From: Salipiger bermudensis
GTDB taxonomy: Bacteria > Pseudomonadota > Alphaproteobacteria > Rhodobacterales > Rhodobacteraceae
Reading direction: 5' to 3'
DNA: 64,000 nt
Assembly (NCBI RefSeq): GCF_019801965.1
Contig: NZ_JAHVIA010000002.1
Location: forward strand, 496,001-560,000
Below, in pieces: positions 19,729 to 29,881 of the stretch (positions are counted from its first letter, which is position 1; the number at the start of each line of letters is the position of its first letter). A model generated the notes under the pieces. The model was not told where the DNA came from and ran no database searches. It was given only the letters and a program-made list of their open reading frames with translations. The translations under genes and the position numbers were made by a program.

Positions 19729-20421
19729 TCAGACGTCGAGCTTCGCCATCAGCGTGCGCAGCGCCGTGCGCTCGTCCTCGTCGAGCTTCGCGGTGCGGCT
19801 GCGGAACAGCGTCGCCTGGCTGCGCAGCACCGGCTCCTCGTCGATCACCTTGAGATGGTTGGCGCGCAGCGTGTCGCCGGTCGAGGTGATGTCGGCCACC
19901 GCCTCGGCGGTGAGGTTCTTCACCGTGCCCTCGGTCGCGCCCTGCGAGTCGACGAGCTGGTAATCCGCCACGCCGCCCTGCCGCAGGTACTCACGCACCA
20001 GCCGGTGATACTTGGTGGCGATCCGCATCCGGAAACCGTGCTGCGCCCGGAACGCCGCCGCCGCCGCGTCGAGATCGTCGAGCGTGTCGACATCGACCCA
20101 GCAGGACGGCACCGCGACGATCAGGTCGGCCTGTCCGAAGCCCAGCTCGGCCAGCGGCTCGACCTTCTGGTCCCATTGCACCAGCTTTTCGCGGATCAGG
20201 TCGGTGCCGGTGACGCCGAGATGGATGCGGCCCGCCGCCAGCTCGCGCGGGATCTCGCCCGCCGAGAGCAGCACCAGGTCGACGCCCTCGACCCCGTCCA
20301 CCGCGCCGGCATATTCGCGGTCGTTGCCGGTCCGGGTCAGGCCCACGCCACGGGCGCCGAACCAGTCGAAGGTCTTCTCCATCAGGCGGCCCTTCGAGGG
20401 CACCCCAAGCTTCACACTCAT
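19729..20421 (-). CDS. hisG: ATP phosphoribosyltransferase, short form
   Basis: 230 residues, the short HisG type that lacks the C-terminal regulatory domain and needs HisZ. It catalyses the first step of histidine synthesis (ATP + PRPP). Key sequence: GVPSKGRLMEKT at the start, IHLGVTGTDLIRE, and the PRPP-binding loop SQGATEGTVKNLTAEA-like region (about residues 160-178). It overlaps hisZ by 4 bp (ATGA), so both subunits are made from one mRNA. Confidence 0.96.
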   Translation of the reverse strand: MSVKLGVPSKGRLMEKTFDWFGARGVGLTRTGNDREYAGAVDGVEGVDLVLLSAGEIPRELAAGRIHLGVTGTDLIREKLVQWDQKVEPLAELGFGQADLIVAVPSCWVDVDTLDDLDAAAAAFRAQHGFRMRIATKYHRLVREYLRQGGVADYQLVDSQGATEGTVKNLTAEAVADITSTGDTLRANHLKVIDEEPVLRSQATLFRSRTAKLDEDERTALRTLMAKLDV

Positions 20422-21506
20422 GCCCGCTCTCCCGTCTGCAGAAGCAGCCCCGGACGGACCACCCCGCCCACCGCAGGGGCGGCGCGGCCATTGCCCAGCC
20501 GCTCGGTCAGCGCATCATAGCGCCCGCCGGTCGCCACCGGCGGCAGGTCGGGCCGCGCGGTGGGCACGAAGCCGAAGACGAAGCCGTCGTAATATTCCAT
20601 CGAGCTGCGGCCATAGCTCGCCTCGAACTCGAGCGTGGCAACATCGACCCCGCGCGCCGCCAGCGCCTCGCAGCGGCGCTCGAAGTGCTCGACCGCAGGG
20701 CGCAGTGCCGGCATGTCGACGGCGATGTCATGCAGCTGCTCGAGGGCAAAGGAACAGGTCTCGCGCACCGCCAGCAGCGTGTCGATCAGCGCCACCTGGC
20801 TGTCGCAGAGCGGGCCTTCGGCGGCATCCTCGCGCAGCGAGGCGATGCGGGCGGCGATCTCCGCCTCCGAGCGCAGGCCGATCGCCGGCCCGGCGCTCTC
20901 CATCGGGGCCTCTCTGGCCAGCAGCGCCTTGCGCGACGGCGGCACCGGGCTGCGGCCGGAATAGCGGTCGAGCAGGGCGCGGAAGCGGCGCGGGCGCCAG
21001 ATGTGGCGCATCAGGGCGGTGCGGCGGCGCTCGGAGGTCTCGAGCCCGGCCACGGCGGCGGTCAGGATGCCGATATCGCCGGTTACCGCGCGCAGCCGGT
21101 AGGGCGCCAGCGTCTCGGCGAAGAGCGCGAAGACCTCGGCATCGGCCTGCGCCGGATCGTCATCGGCGAAGAGCTCGAAGCCGACCTGGAAATACTCCGG
21201 CGCGCGCTCGGGATGCTCTTCCTGCCGGCGGAAGACCTCGCCGGCATAGGTGTAGCGAGACGGCGCTGCGCCGGTCTCCATGTGCATCTGCACGACAGGG
21301 ACGGTGAAGTCGGGCCGCAGCATGACCTCGCCCCGGGCAGGATCGTGGGTCACGTAGGTGCGGGCCCGGATGTCCTCGCCATAGAGGTCGAGCAGGGTCT
21401 CGGCCGGCTGCAGGATGGCGCAGTCGACATTCTCGGCCCCGGCCTCGAGAAACCGTGCCCGCAGGCGGACGGCTTCGGCGCGTTCCTGCGCGATGGTCAC
21501 GCCCAT
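20418..21506 (-). CDS. hisZ: ATP phosphoribosyltransferase regulatory subunit HisZ
   Basis: 362 residues resembling the catalytic core of histidyl-tRNA synthetase without the anticodon domain. This paralogue pairs with short HisG and confers activity and histidine feedback control. Class II core elements: motif 1 area [18 protein letters not shown], motif 2 [11 protein letters not shown], and [12 protein letters not shown] in place of the synthetase's histidine-binding [15 protein letters not shown] 21506 overlaps the end of hisS by 10 bp; the 25-residue longer reading would overlap much more. Confidence 0.94.
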   Translation of the reverse strand: MGVTIAQERAEAVRLRARFLEAGAENVDCAILQPAETLLDLYGEDIRARTYVTHDPARGEVMLRPDFTVPVVQMHMETGAAPSRYTYAGEVFRRQEEHPERAPEYFQVGFELFADDDPAQADAEVFALFAETLAPYRLRAVTGDIGILTAAVAGLETSERRRTALMRHIWRPRRFRALLDRYSGRSPVPPSRKALLAREAPMESAGPAIGLRSEAEIAARIASLREDAAEGPLCDSQVALIDTLLAVRETCSFALEQLHDIAVDMPALRPAVEHFERRCEALAARGVDVATLEFEASYGRSSMEYYDGFVFGFVPTARPDLPPVATGGRYDALTERLGNGRAAPAVGGVVRPGLLLQTGERA

Positions 21507-22969
21507 TGGTTCAGGATCTCTCTCACCTTGGCGACCAGCTCGCCGCGCGGCACCTCGTATTGCGACGGGCGCTCCTTCCATTCCTCGAGGCTGGCGCTCT
21601 CGGCCAGCTTGGCGCCGAGGATCAGGTCCTTGATCTGCAGCACGCCGCGCTCTTTCTCGTCGCCGCCCTCGATGACGGCGACCGGCGAGTTGCGCTTGTC
21701 GGCATATTTGAGCTGGTTGCCGAAGTTCTTCGGGTTGCCGAGATAGACCTCGGCCCGGATGCCGGCATTGCGCAGCTCGGCGACCATGGCCTGATAATCG
21801 GCCATGCGGTCGCGGTCCATCACCGTGACGACGACCGGGCCCTGCACGGTGCCGCCGATGCGGCCCTTCTCGCGCAGCGCCGCCAGCAGCCGGTCCACCC
21901 CGATCGAGACGCCGGTGGCGGGCACCGACTGGCCGGTGAAGCGCTTGACGAGATCGTCATAGCGCCCGCCGCCGGAGACCGAGCCGAACTGGCGCTTGCG
22001 GCCCTTCTCGTCGAGGATCTCGAAGGTCAGCTCGGCCTCGAAGACCGGGCCGGTGTAATAGCCAAGCCCGCGCACGACGCTGGGATCGATCTCGATGCGG
22101 TCGCTGTCGTAGCCCTGCGCCGCGAGCAGCGCGCCGATCTCCTCGAGCTCGTCGACCCCCTCGGAGCCGATCTCGGAGCTGCCGATGGCGGCGCGCAGGT
22201 TGGCGATGGTGGCGCCGGCATCGCCGCCCTTCGAGGTCAGGAACGCCAGCACCGGATCGGCCTGCGCCTCCGAAAGACCCACGCCGTCGATATAGGCGCC
22301 GGAGGCGTCGAGCCGGCCCTTGCCCAGGAGCTCGCGCACGCCGGCCTCGCCGACCTTGTCGAACTTGTCGATGGTGCGCAGAACCGCGTCGCGCTGGGCG
22401 TCATCGTCGAGCCCCATGGCCTCGAGCACGCCGTTCAGCACCTTGCGGTTGTTGACCCGCACGAGATAGTCGCCGCGCGGAATGCCGACCACTTCCAGCG
22501 TGTCCGACAGCATGGCGCAGATCTCGGCATCGGCGGCGACGCTGGCCGCGCCCACGGTGTCGGCGTCGCACTGGTAGAACTGGCGGAAGCGGCCGGGGCC
22601 GGGCTTTTCGTTGCGCCAGACCGGGCCCATGGCGTAGCGGCGATAGGGCAGGGGCAGGTCGTTGCGGTGCTGGGCATAGACCCGCGCCAAGGGCGCCGTC
22701 AGGTCGTAGCGCAGCGCCATCCACGACTCGTCCTCGTCCTGCCAGGCGAACACGCCCTCGTTGGGCCGGTCGACATCGGGAAGGAACTTGCCGAGCGCCT
22801 CGACGGTCTCGACGGCGCTCGATTCCAGCGCCTCGAAGCCGTAGCGATGGTACACCCCGGCGATGGCATTGAGCATCTCGGCGCGCTCGGTCACTTCGGG
22901 ACCGAAATAGTCGCGGAAGCCCTTCGGCGTCTGTGCCTTGGGGCGGGGGGCTTTTTTCACTTTGGCCAT
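21497..22969 (-). CDS. hisS: histidyl-tRNA synthetase
   Basis: 490-residue class II aminoacyl-tRNA synthetase that charges tRNA-His. It has motif 2 ([20 protein letters not shown]), the His-specific [15 protein letters not shown] and motif 3 ([13 protein letters not shown]), followed by the C-terminal anticodon domain. A Lys/Ala-rich N-terminal extension ([17 protein letters not shown]) precedes the catalytic domain. First gene of hisS-hisZ-hisG, an operon in which the synthetase and its paralogue lie side by side. Confidence 0.97.
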   Translation of the reverse strand: MAKVKKAPRPKAQTPKGFRDYFGPEVTERAEMLNAIAGVYHRYGFEALESSAVETVEALGKFLPDVDRPNEGVFAWQDEDESWMALRYDLTAPLARVYAQHRNDLPLPYRRYAMGPVWRNEKPGPGRFRQFYQCDADTVGAASVAADAEICAMLSDTLEVVGIPRGDYLVRVNNRKVLNGVLEAMGLDDDAQRDAVLRTIDKFDKVGEAGVRELLGKGRLDASGAYIDGVGLSEAQADPVLAFLTSKGGDAGATIANLRAAIGSSEIGSEGVDELEEIGALLAAQGYDSDRIEIDPSVVRGLGYYTGPVFEAELTFEILDEKGRKRQFGSVSGGGRYDDLVKRFTGQSVPATGVSIGVDRLLAALREKGRIGGTVQGPVVVTVMDRDRMADYQAMVAELRNAGIRAEVYLGNPKNFGNQLKYADKRNSPVAVIEGGDEKERGVLQIKDLILGAKLAESASLEEWKERPSQYEVPRGELVAKVREILNQWA

Positions 22970-23270
22970 GGCGGGCTCCGGGCTCGTCCAGATTGCGCGC
23001 CCCCCTTAGCCGCTTGCGCGTGCGGGGGCAAGCGACCGCCGGCGCGCAACCGCCCTGCGGCATCGCGCGTGGCTTGTGCCGGATGCCTCCGGCGGGGATA
23101 TTTGGAGCCAGAAGAAGACAGGGGCGCGGCGCTGATCCCCCGGCCTGAACTCTTCTGGCACAAAATATCCCGGGGGGAGGCCGTCAGGCCGGGGGGCAGC
23201 GCCCCCGACGCCCCCCTTTCCAAGCCGCGCGGCGGCGCTTATGTGGCGCAGCAGACGAAGGAGCCCGGAC
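22970..23270. other. Non-coding gap with an inverted pair of dispersed repeats
   Basis: Gap between divergent hisS and slyX. The hisS promoter should be at the left end. Most of the rest (23085-23217) is an inverted pair of the dispersed repeat described separately. AAGGAG before slyX ends the region. Confidence 0.6.
23085..23217. repeat. inverted pair of Rhodobacteraceae-type dispersed repeat
   Basis: Left copy at 23085-23127 contains GGGGATATTTGGAGCCAGAA; right copy at 23145-23217 contains its reverse form TCTTCTGGCACAAAATATCC followed by a GGGGGGCAGCGCCCCC palindrome. Together the arms could form one long hairpin. The same element recurs at 31042-31114 (inside xdhB) and 63453-63509. Confidence 0.8.
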
Positions 23271-23477
23271 ATGCCAAGCGACACCGACAGCCTGCAGGAA
23301 CGCATCGCCCATCTCGACCGCGCGGTCGACGATCTCTCGGAGACCGTGGCGCGGCAGGATCGCGAGATCGCGCTGCTCACTCGCCGCGTGGCGCTGCTGC
23401 TCGAGCGCGAGGCGGCGCGGCAGGACGAGGGCACCGGCGGGGTGGTGATGGGCGACGAGCGCCCGCCGCATTACTGA
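23271..23477 (+). CDS. slyX: SlyX family protein
   Basis: 68-residue coiled-coil protein: LQERIAHLDRAVDDLSETVARQDREIALLTRRVALLLER is a run of heptads, and the conserved end is PPHY. SlyX proteins are common and of unknown function. AAGGAG is 8 nt before ATG 23271. Convergent with dnaE. Confidence 0.92.
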   Translation: MPSDTDSLQERIAHLDRAVDDLSETVARQDREIALLTRRVALLLEREAARQDEGTGGVVMGDERPPHY

Positions 23478-23493
23478 ACCGGCGTCGCCGCGT

Positions 23494-23512
23494 GAGCCCG
23501 GCGCGCGGGCTC
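23494..23512. terminator. hairpin GAGCCCG-N5-CGGGCTC at the slyX/dnaE junction
   Basis: 7-bp stem and 5-nt loop, 16 bp after slyX and touching the dnaE stop codon. No T run, so it may stop transcripts only weakly. Confidence 0.4.
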
Positions 23513-26500
23513 AGAAATCCTCCACCGCCATCACCCCGTCGAGCGATTTCACCGCGCCCTTGATCTCGGGCGTGACAGGGAATTCCTGCTTCAGATCCAT
23601 CTCGACCTCGCCCGGCAGGCCCGCCCCGGCAAAGCACAGCCGCACCGGGCCGCGCCCGGCGCGCGGCATCTGCTCGGCGGCGCGGCCCAGCACCGAGGCG
23701 ACCTGCGCCACGGTGTCGGGGTTTTCGATGTAGATCTTCATCCCCGCCGCGCCGGCATCCGCCACCACCTGCTCGACCGGGCCGAAGGAGCGCGCCAGCA
23801 GCTTCAACTGGTCCGATTCCATCGTCGCCTCGACGGTGACCACCACCTTGGTGCCGGTCTCCAGCAGGTCGCGCGCCTTCTCCAGCGTGTCGGAGAAGAT
23901 CGTCACCTCGTAGGCGCCGCTCGGGTCCGAGAGCTGGGCAAAGGCGAAGCGGTTGCCCTTGGCCGACTTGCGCTCCTGCCGGCCCGCCACCACGCCGCCC
24001 ATCTTGGCGATGCAGGCGCCGCCGCGGGCCTTGTCCTCGACCTCGTCGAGGGTCAGCACGTCGCGCCGCTTGAGCGCCGGCATGTAATCGTCGAGCGGGT
24101 GGCCCGAGAGGTAGAAGCCGATCGCCTTGAACTCCTCCGAGAGCCGCTCGGCGGGCAGCCAGTCGGGCGCCGGCGAGAGCCGCGGCTCGGGCAGGTCGTC
24201 GCCGGCCTCGCCGAAGAGCGAGACCTGCGCCGAGGCCTTCTGCTCGTGGATCGCCGCCGAATAGGCGACCAGCGCGTCAAGCGATTCGAAGATCCGGCGG
24301 CGGTTGCGGTCGAGCTGGTCGAAGCAGCCAGCCCGCGCCATCATCTCCAGCGGGCGCTTGCCGACGCGCTTGAGATCGACCCGGCGGGCGAAATCGTAGA
24401 CATTGACGAAGGGCTTGTCGGGGCTCTTCGGGTCCTCGGGGATCGAGCGCCGTCCCTCGACCACCAGCCGCATCGCATCGAGCCCGACATTCTTCAGCGC
24501 TCCAAGCGCATAGACCAGCTTGCCCTCCTCGACATCGAAACTCGCCTGGGAGCGGTTCACGCAAGGCGGGATGTAGTCGAGCTTGAGCCCCTTCTTGGCC
24601 TCGTAGAAATAGATCGAGAGCTTGTCGGTGAGATGGATGTCGCAGTTCATCACGCCGGCCATGAACTCGACCGGGTGGTTGGCCTTGAGCCAGGCGGTCT
24701 GGTAGCTCACCACCGCGTAGGCGGCGGCGTGGGACTTGTTGAAGCCGTAGTTGGCGAATTTCTCGAGCAGGTCGAAGACCTCGGTGGCCTTCTTCTTGTC
24801 GACGCCGTTCTTGGCCGCGCCGCTCTCGAATTTCGGGCGCTCGGCGTCCATCGCCTCCTTGATCTTCTTGCCCATCGCCCGGCGCAGCAGGTCGGCGCCG
24901 CCGAGCGAGTAGCCGGCCATCACCTGGGCGATCTGCATCACCTGTTCCTGGTAGACGATGATGCCCTGGGTCTCGGCGAGGATGTGGTCGATCGAGGGGT
25001 GCACCGAGGTGATCTCGCGCTGGCCGTTCTTGACCTCGCAATAGACCGGGATGTTCTCCATCGGGCCCGGGCGGTAGAGCGCCACCAGCGCCACGATGTC
25101 CTCGATGCAGGTCGGCTTCATGCGCTTGAGCGCATCCATCATGCCGGTACTTTCCACCTGGAACACGGCGACGGTCTTGGCCGAGGCGTAGAGCTTGTAG
25201 GTCTTCTCGTCATCCAGCGGGATGAGGTTCATCTGGTTCTCGCCGCCCTCGGCCGGCTCGTAGAGCTGGGTGCCGTCGGCGGCGACATGGATCGGGCGCC
25301 CCGACTTGAGGATCAGGTCGACGGCGTTCTGGATCACCGTGAGCGTCTTCAGGCCGAGGAAGTCGAACTTCACCAGGCCGGCCTGTTCGACCCATTTCAT
25401 GTTGAACTGGGTCGCCGGCATGTCCGAGCGCGGATCCTGGTAGAGCGGCACCAGCTCGTCGGTCGGGCGGTCGGCGATCACCACGCCGGCGGCGTGGGTG
25501 CCGGCGGAGCGCAGCAGCCCCTCGACCTGCATGCCGTATTTCAGCAGCCGGTCGACGACCTCCTCGCGCTCGGCCTCCTCGCGCAGGCGCGGCTCGTCCT
25601 GCAGCGCCTTCTCGATCGAGACCGGCTTGACGCCCTCGACCGGGATCATTTTCGACAGCCGGTCGACCTGGCCGTAGGGCATCTGCAGCACCCGGCCCAT
25701 GTCGCGCACCGCGGCCTTGGAGAGCAGCGCGCCGAAGGTGATGATCTGGCCCACCTTGTCGCGACCGTATTTCTCCTGGACGTAGCGGATCACCTCTTCG
25801 CGGCGGTCCATGCAGAAGTCGATGTCGAAGTCCGGCATCGAGACGCGTTCGGGGTTGAGGAAGCGCTCGAACAGCAGCGAATAGCGCAGCGGGTCGAGGT
25901 CGGTGATGGTGAGCGCGTAGGCCACGAGGCTGCCCGCGCCCGAACCCCGGCCCGGGCCCACGGGAATGTCGTGATCCTTGGCCCATTTGATGAAGTCGGC
26001 AACAATCAGGAAGTAGCCCGGAAAGCCCATGCCCTCGATGATGCCGAGCTCGAAGTCGAGCCGTTCCTGGTATTGTTCCGGCGTCACCGCGTGGGGGATC
26101 ACCGCGAGGCGCTTCTGCAGGCCCTCATTGGCCTGGCGGCGCAGCTCGACGACCTCGTCATCGGCGAATTTCGGCAGGATCGGATCGCGGCGATAGGCCA
26201 TGAAGGCGCAGCGCTTGGCGATCTCGACTGTGTTTTCCAGCGCCTCCGGCAGATCGGCGAAGAGCGTCGCCATCTCCTGCGGGGTCTTGAGGTAATGCTG
26301 TGGCGTCAGCCGCCGGCGCGGCTCCTGCTGGTCGACATAGGCGCCCTCGGCGATGCAGATCATCGCGTCGTGGGCCTCGTACATGTTTTCCTTTGGGAAA
26401 TACACGTCGTTGGTGGCGACCAGCGGAAGGCCCATCTCGTAGGCCATCTCGACATGGCCGCGTTCGGTCAGGCGCTCGGCCTCGGGCAGCCCGTCCTCGC

Positions 26501-27035
26501 CCGGGTGGCGCTGCAGCTCGACATAGAGCCGGTCCTGATAGATCTGGTGCAGCCGGGTCAGCAGTGTCTGCGCCGCGGCACGGTGGTTCTCGCGCAGGAG
26601 GCGGCCCACCGGGCCGTCGGGGCCGCCGGAGAGGCAGATCACCCCCTCGCCATAGGTCTCGAGCTCGTCGAGCAGCACATGCGGCAGCTCGCCGTCGCGC
26701 CGCAGGTAGAGGCACGAGTTGAGCTTCATCAGGTTCTCGTAGCCGCGCTCGTTCTGCGCCAGCAGAACCACCGGCGCCGGCGGCTTGGGGCGCTCGCCCT
26801 GGGCCGGCTGCACGTAGCGAAGATCGACCTGGCAGCCGATGATCGGCTGCACCCCGGCGCCGCTCGCGGTCACCGAGAACTCGAGCGCGGCGAACAGGTT
26901 GTTGGTGTCGGTCACCGCCACGGCGGGCATCTCCATGGCCTCGCAGAGGCCGGGCAGCTTCTTCAGGCGGATGGCGCCTTCGAGCAGGGAGTATTCGGTG
27001 TGAACGCGGAGGTGGATGAATCGGGGATCTGCCAT
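23511..27035 (-). CDS. dnaE: DNA polymerase III alpha subunit
   Basis: 1174-residue replicative polymerase subunit. N-terminal PHP domain begins FIHLRVHTEYSLLEGA; the polymerase core carries catalytic aspartates in MPDFDIDFCMDRREEVI and LVKFDFLGLKTL; later come the beta-binding and OB-fold regions (GGVVAGRQERKSAKGNRFAF). The length is that of a standard DnaE1. ATG 27035 gives the normal MADPRFIHLR start; a 16-codon extension is open but unlikely. Single gene transcribed away from the hydrolase. Confidence 0.97.
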   Translation of the reverse strand: MADPRFIHLRVHTEYSLLEGAIRLKKLPGLCEAMEMPAVAVTDTNNLFAALEFSVTASGAGVQPIIGCQVDLRYVQPAQGERPKPPAPVVLLAQNERGYENLMKLNSCLYLRRDGELPHVLLDELETYGEGVICLSGGPDGPVGRLLRENHRAAAQTLLTRLHQIYQDRLYVELQRHPGEDGLPEAERLTERGHVEMAYEMGLPLVATNDVYFPKENMYEAHDAMICIAEGAYVDQQEPRRRLTPQHYLKTPQEMATLFADLPEALENTVEIAKRCAFMAYRRDPILPKFADDEVVELRRQANEGLQKRLAVIPHAVTPEQYQERLDFELGIIEGMGFPGYFLIVADFIKWAKDHDIPVGPGRGSGAGSLVAYALTITDLDPLRYSLLFERFLNPERVSMPDFDIDFCMDRREEVIRYVQEKYGRDKVGQIITFGALLSKAAVRDMGRVLQMPYGQVDRLSKMIPVEGVKPVSIEKALQDEPRLREEAEREEVVDRLLKYGMQVEGLLRSAGTHAAGVVIADRPTDELVPLYQDPRSDMPATQFNMKWVEQAGLVKFDFLGLKTLTVIQNAVDLILKSGRPIHVAADGTQLYEPAEGGENQMNLIPLDDEKTYKLYASAKTVAVFQVESTGMMDALKRMKPTCIEDIVALVALYRPGPMENIPVYCEVKNGQREITSVHPSIDHILAETQGIIVYQEQVMQIAQVMAGYSLGGADLLRRAMGKKIKEAMDAERPKFESGAAKNGVDKKKATEVFDLLEKFANYGFNKSHAAAYAVVSYQTAWLKANHPVEFMAGVMNCDIHLTDKLSIYFYEAKKGLKLDYIPPCVNRSQASFDVEEGKLVYALGALKNVGLDAMRLVVEGRRSIPEDPKSPDKPFVNVYDFARRVDLKRVGKRPLEMMARAGCFDQLDRNRRRIFESLDALVAYSAAIHEQKASAQVSLFGEAGDDLPEPRLSPAPDWLPAERLSEEFKAIGFYLSGHPLDDYMPALKRRDVLTLDEVEDKARGGACIAKMGGVVAGRQERKSAKGNRFAFAQLSDPSGAYEVTIFSDTLEKARDLLETGTKVVVTVEATMESDQLKLLARSFGPVEQVVADAGAAGMKIYIENPDTVAQVASVLGRAAEQMPRAGRGPVRLCFAGAGLPGEVEMDLKQEFPVTPEIKGAVKSLDGVMAVEDF

Positions 27036-27351
27036 GCGCCCGACATTATGGCGCGGCCGCGCCCTGCGAAAGACCCGACTCACCCTCCGTGGAATGGCCG
27101 GATCACGGGGCGAAAACCGGCCCGAGGGCCTCGAATGGCGCTGAATCCGCGGTAATCAACACATTTCGTTAGACATGACGCCCAAATTTCTCCCAAGTTT
27201 CTCGGCAATTTGATCGCACTGAGCCCTTTTCCCCTGCCGCGGTGGCTTGTGCTGCACCGCGGCGATCCTTAGACGGTCCCGCGTCTCCCCCCGATCGCGG
27301 CATATGGTAATGAACAAGGCACTCGACAGCTCCTCCCGCGAGGTCACCGGC
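27036..27351. other. Divergent promoter region between dnaE and the alpha/beta hydrolase gene
   Basis: 316 bp including an AT-richer core (27150-27215) suited to promoters and one hairpin, GCCGCGGTG / CACCGCGGC at 27236-27263 with a 10-nt loop. If translation of the hydrolase starts at 27304, the last 48 bp are coding. Confidence 0.55.
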
Positions 27352-28278
27352 ATGACCTTTGCAGAAACCGGCGGCACCGCACCTCTCTCCGGCGTCTCCA
27401 ACGCCACCTCCGAATCCGGCACCGGGCTTGCGTCCCGCATCCGCGACAGCCGCCGCAAGGCGCTGCTGACCGCGGCCCGCGTGGCGCCGCGCCTGACCGC
27501 ACGCCAGCTCGCGAAACGCTACCTGACCTCGACCGCCAGCCTCGACCGCGCCCGCGCCTGCGCCGGCGGCAAGGCCGAGTTCCTGCCCTCGGGCGATGCC
27601 GCGGCGGTGCTGCGCTATCCCGCGCTGGGCGAGCCCAGCGGCCAGCGCATCCTGCTGGTGCACGGCCACGATGGCCATGTCCGCCAGTTCGGCCGCCTGA
27701 TCCAGGCGCTTCAGCTCGCCGGCGCCGAGGTCGATGCGCTGATCCTGCCCGGCCACGTCGAGCCCGAGCGCGCGCCCTGCAGCATGGCCGACATCACCCG
27801 CTCGATCCTCGACTGCGCCCGCTGCCACGGCCCCTATGACGGCGCCATCGCCCATTGCGTCAGCGCCAACGGCCTGATCTTCGCGCTCGAGGACGGTCTG
27901 GATTGCGGCCGCGTGGTGCTGGTCTCGACGCCGCTCGACCTGCGCAAGCTGTTCCGTCTCGGCGGCAGCCAGTACGGCATCGACGGCGATTGCCTCGAGC
28001 ATTTCGTCGACGAGGTCAGCCGGCTCGGCGCGCCCTATCCGGCCGAGGCGCCGTGGCGCCAGATCGCCGAGTCCCGGTCGGAGCCGATGCTGGCGGTGCA
28101 TTCCCGCCACGACTACGCCGCGCCCTCCGAGGATGTGCCGGAGCTGGCCGAGGTCTGGCCCGAGGGCCGCATCGAGATCTTCGAGAAGGGCGGCCACAAC
28201 TCCATCGTCAGCCAGGCCGAGCCGGTCCGGGCGATCACCGAGTTCCTGACCGCCGACGTTCCCCGCTGCGGCGCCTGA
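27352..28278 (+). CDS. alpha/beta hydrolase fold protein
   Basis: 308 residues (324 or 322 if ATG 27304 or 27310 is used; 27352 is preferred because GAGG precedes it by 8 nt). After about 75 poorly conserved residues the hydrolase core shows ILLVHGHDGHVRQF (oxyanion strand), LPGH, a candidate nucleophile Ser in AHCVSANGL, HSRHDYAAP (Asp) and KGGHNSIVS (His). The nucleophile elbow departs from GxSxG. It resembles small-molecule esterases or hydrolases; the substrate is unknown. No operon partner; xdhA follows after 220 bp. Confidence 0.7.
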   Translation: MTFAETGGTAPLSGVSNATSESGTGLASRIRDSRRKALLTAARVAPRLTARQLAKRYLTSTASLDRARACAGGKAEFLPSGDAAAVLRYPALGEPSGQRILLVHGHDGHVRQFGRLIQALQLAGAEVDALILPGHVEPERAPCSMADITRSILDCARCHGPYDGAIAHCVSANGLIFALEDGLDCGRVVLVSTPLDLRKLFRLGGSQYGIDGDCLEHFVDEVSRLGAPYPAEAPWRQIAESRSEPMLAVHSRHDYAAPSEDVPELAEVWPEGRIEIFEKGGHNSIVSQAEPVRAITEFLTADVPRCGA

Positions 28279-28498
28279 GGCGCCCCCGGCTGACGCAACG
28301 TCGCGTTTCGGGGCGCCCGGCGCGGGCGCCTCGATCCGCGGCATGGCGGTGTCAGATGCCTCTCAAATGGGCATTTTCCTCTTGCCAAGCGGAAACCCCG
28401 GCCCCTAGCCTGTAGCGGATCAAGAATGGTCCGCACGCTTTCTACGCCGCATCGAGGGTGTGCATCACAGGGACGGGGTATCGCGGCGGGTTCTTCAT

Positions 28499-29881
28499 AT
28501 GGATATCTGCTTTCTTCTGAACGGGGAAAGAGTGGAGCTGCGCGGCGTATCCCCGACGCGCACGGCTCTCGACTGGCTGCGCGAGGAGCGCGGCCTGAGC
28601 GGCACCAAGGAAGGCTGCAACGAGGGCGATTGCGGCGCTTGCACGGTGATGGTCACCGATGCGCGCGGCTCGCGCGCGCTCAACGCCTGCATCCTGTTCC
28701 TGCCGCAGCTGCACGGCAAGGCGCTGCGCACCGTCGAGGGGATCGCCGGTCCCGATGGCAGCCTGCACCCGGTGCAGGAGGCGATGGTCAGCCATCATGG
28801 CTCGCAATGCGGCTTCTGCACGCCGGGCTTCATCGTCTCGATGGCCAAGGCCCACAAGGTCGGCGACACCGGCCATGACGACGCGCTCGCCGGCAATCTC
28901 TGCCGCTGCACCGGCTATGCCCCCATCGTGCGCGCCGCCGAGGCCGCCGCCGACGCCCCGGTGCCCGCGTGGATGGAGGAGCCCGAGCTGCCCGCCGCCG
29001 CCGGGCAGGTCTCCTCCGCCGATCTCAGTGCCCATTCGCCTGCCAGCAGCGACGAGCTGGCCGAGCTGGTGGCGCGGCACCCTTCGGCCACCCTCGTGGC
29101 GGGGGCGACGGATGTGGGGCTCTGGGTCACCAAGCAGCTGCGCGAGCTGCCCGAGGTGATCTTTCTCAACCGCTGCGAGGATCTGCAGCAGATCGAGGTC
29201 ACCGACGATGCGATCCGCATCGGCGCCGGCGTCACCATGGACCGGGTGCTCGAGCTGATGCGCGAGCATTTCCCGAGCTACGCCGGCATGCTGCGCCGCT
29301 ACGGCTCGGCGCAGGTGCGCGCGGCGGCCACCATCGGCGGCAACATCGCCAACGGCTCGCCGATCGGAGACAACCCGCCGGCGCTGATCGCGCTCGGCGC
29401 GCGGCTGCACCTGCGCTTCCGCGACACAAGGCGAGAGATGGCGCTGGAGGATTTCTTCATCGAGTACGGCAAGCAGGACCGCTACCCGGGCGAGTTCGTC
29501 GAGGCGGTGACGATCCCGCGCCAGCCCGACCGCCTGAAGGTCTACAAGCTCTCGAAACGCTTCGATCAGGACATCTCGGCGGTCTGCGGCGCGTTCAACG
29601 TCAGCGTGGAAGACGGCAAGGTCGCGGCGGCCCGCATCGCTTTCGGCGGCATGGCGGGCATCCCCAAGCGCGCAGCGGCGGTCGAGGCGGCGCTGATCGG
29701 CAAGCCGTGGAACGACGAGGCGGTGGTCGCCGCGTGGGATGCGTGGGACAAGGATTTCGCGCCGCTTTCCGACATGCGGGCGAGCGCCGAGTACCGGCTC
29801 GCCGCGGCGCGCAACATGCTGACCCGCTGCCTGCTCGAGGATCTGGGCGCGGCCACCGATGTGCGGGAGGTGCGGGCATGA
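28499..29881 (+). CDS. xdhA: xanthine dehydrogenase small subunit XdhA (2Fe-2S and FAD domains)
   Basis: 460 residues. Xanthine dehydrogenase oxidises hypoxanthine and xanthine to urate in the cytosol. The N-terminal ferredoxin-like domain has GCNEGDCGACTVM; the second cluster domain has QCGFCTPGF and LCRCTGYAPI; the FAD domain follows with LVAGATDVGLWVTK and the TIGGNIANGSPIGD loop. ATG 28499 gives the standard MDICFLLNGE start. It overlaps xdhB by 4 bp. Order xdhA-xdhB-xdhC is the usual bacterial one. Confidence 0.96.
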   Translation: MDICFLLNGERVELRGVSPTRTALDWLREERGLSGTKEGCNEGDCGACTVMVTDARGSRALNACILFLPQLHGKALRTVEGIAGPDGSLHPVQEAMVSHHGSQCGFCTPGFIVSMAKAHKVGDTGHDDALAGNLCRCTGYAPIVRAAEAAADAPVPAWMEEPELPAAAGQVSSADLSAHSPASSDELAELVARHPSATLVAGATDVGLWVTKQLRELPEVIFLNRCEDLQQIEVTDDAIRIGAGVTMDRVLELMREHFPSYAGMLRRYGSAQVRAAATIGGNIANGSPIGDNPPALIALGARLHLRFRDTRREMALEDFFIEYGKQDRYPGEFVEAVTIPRQPDRLKVYKLSKRFDQDISAVCGAFNVSVEDGKVAAARIAFGGMAGIPKRAAAVEAALIGKPWNDEAVVAAWDAWDKDFAPLSDMRASAEYRLAAARNMLTRCLLEDLGAATDVREVRA

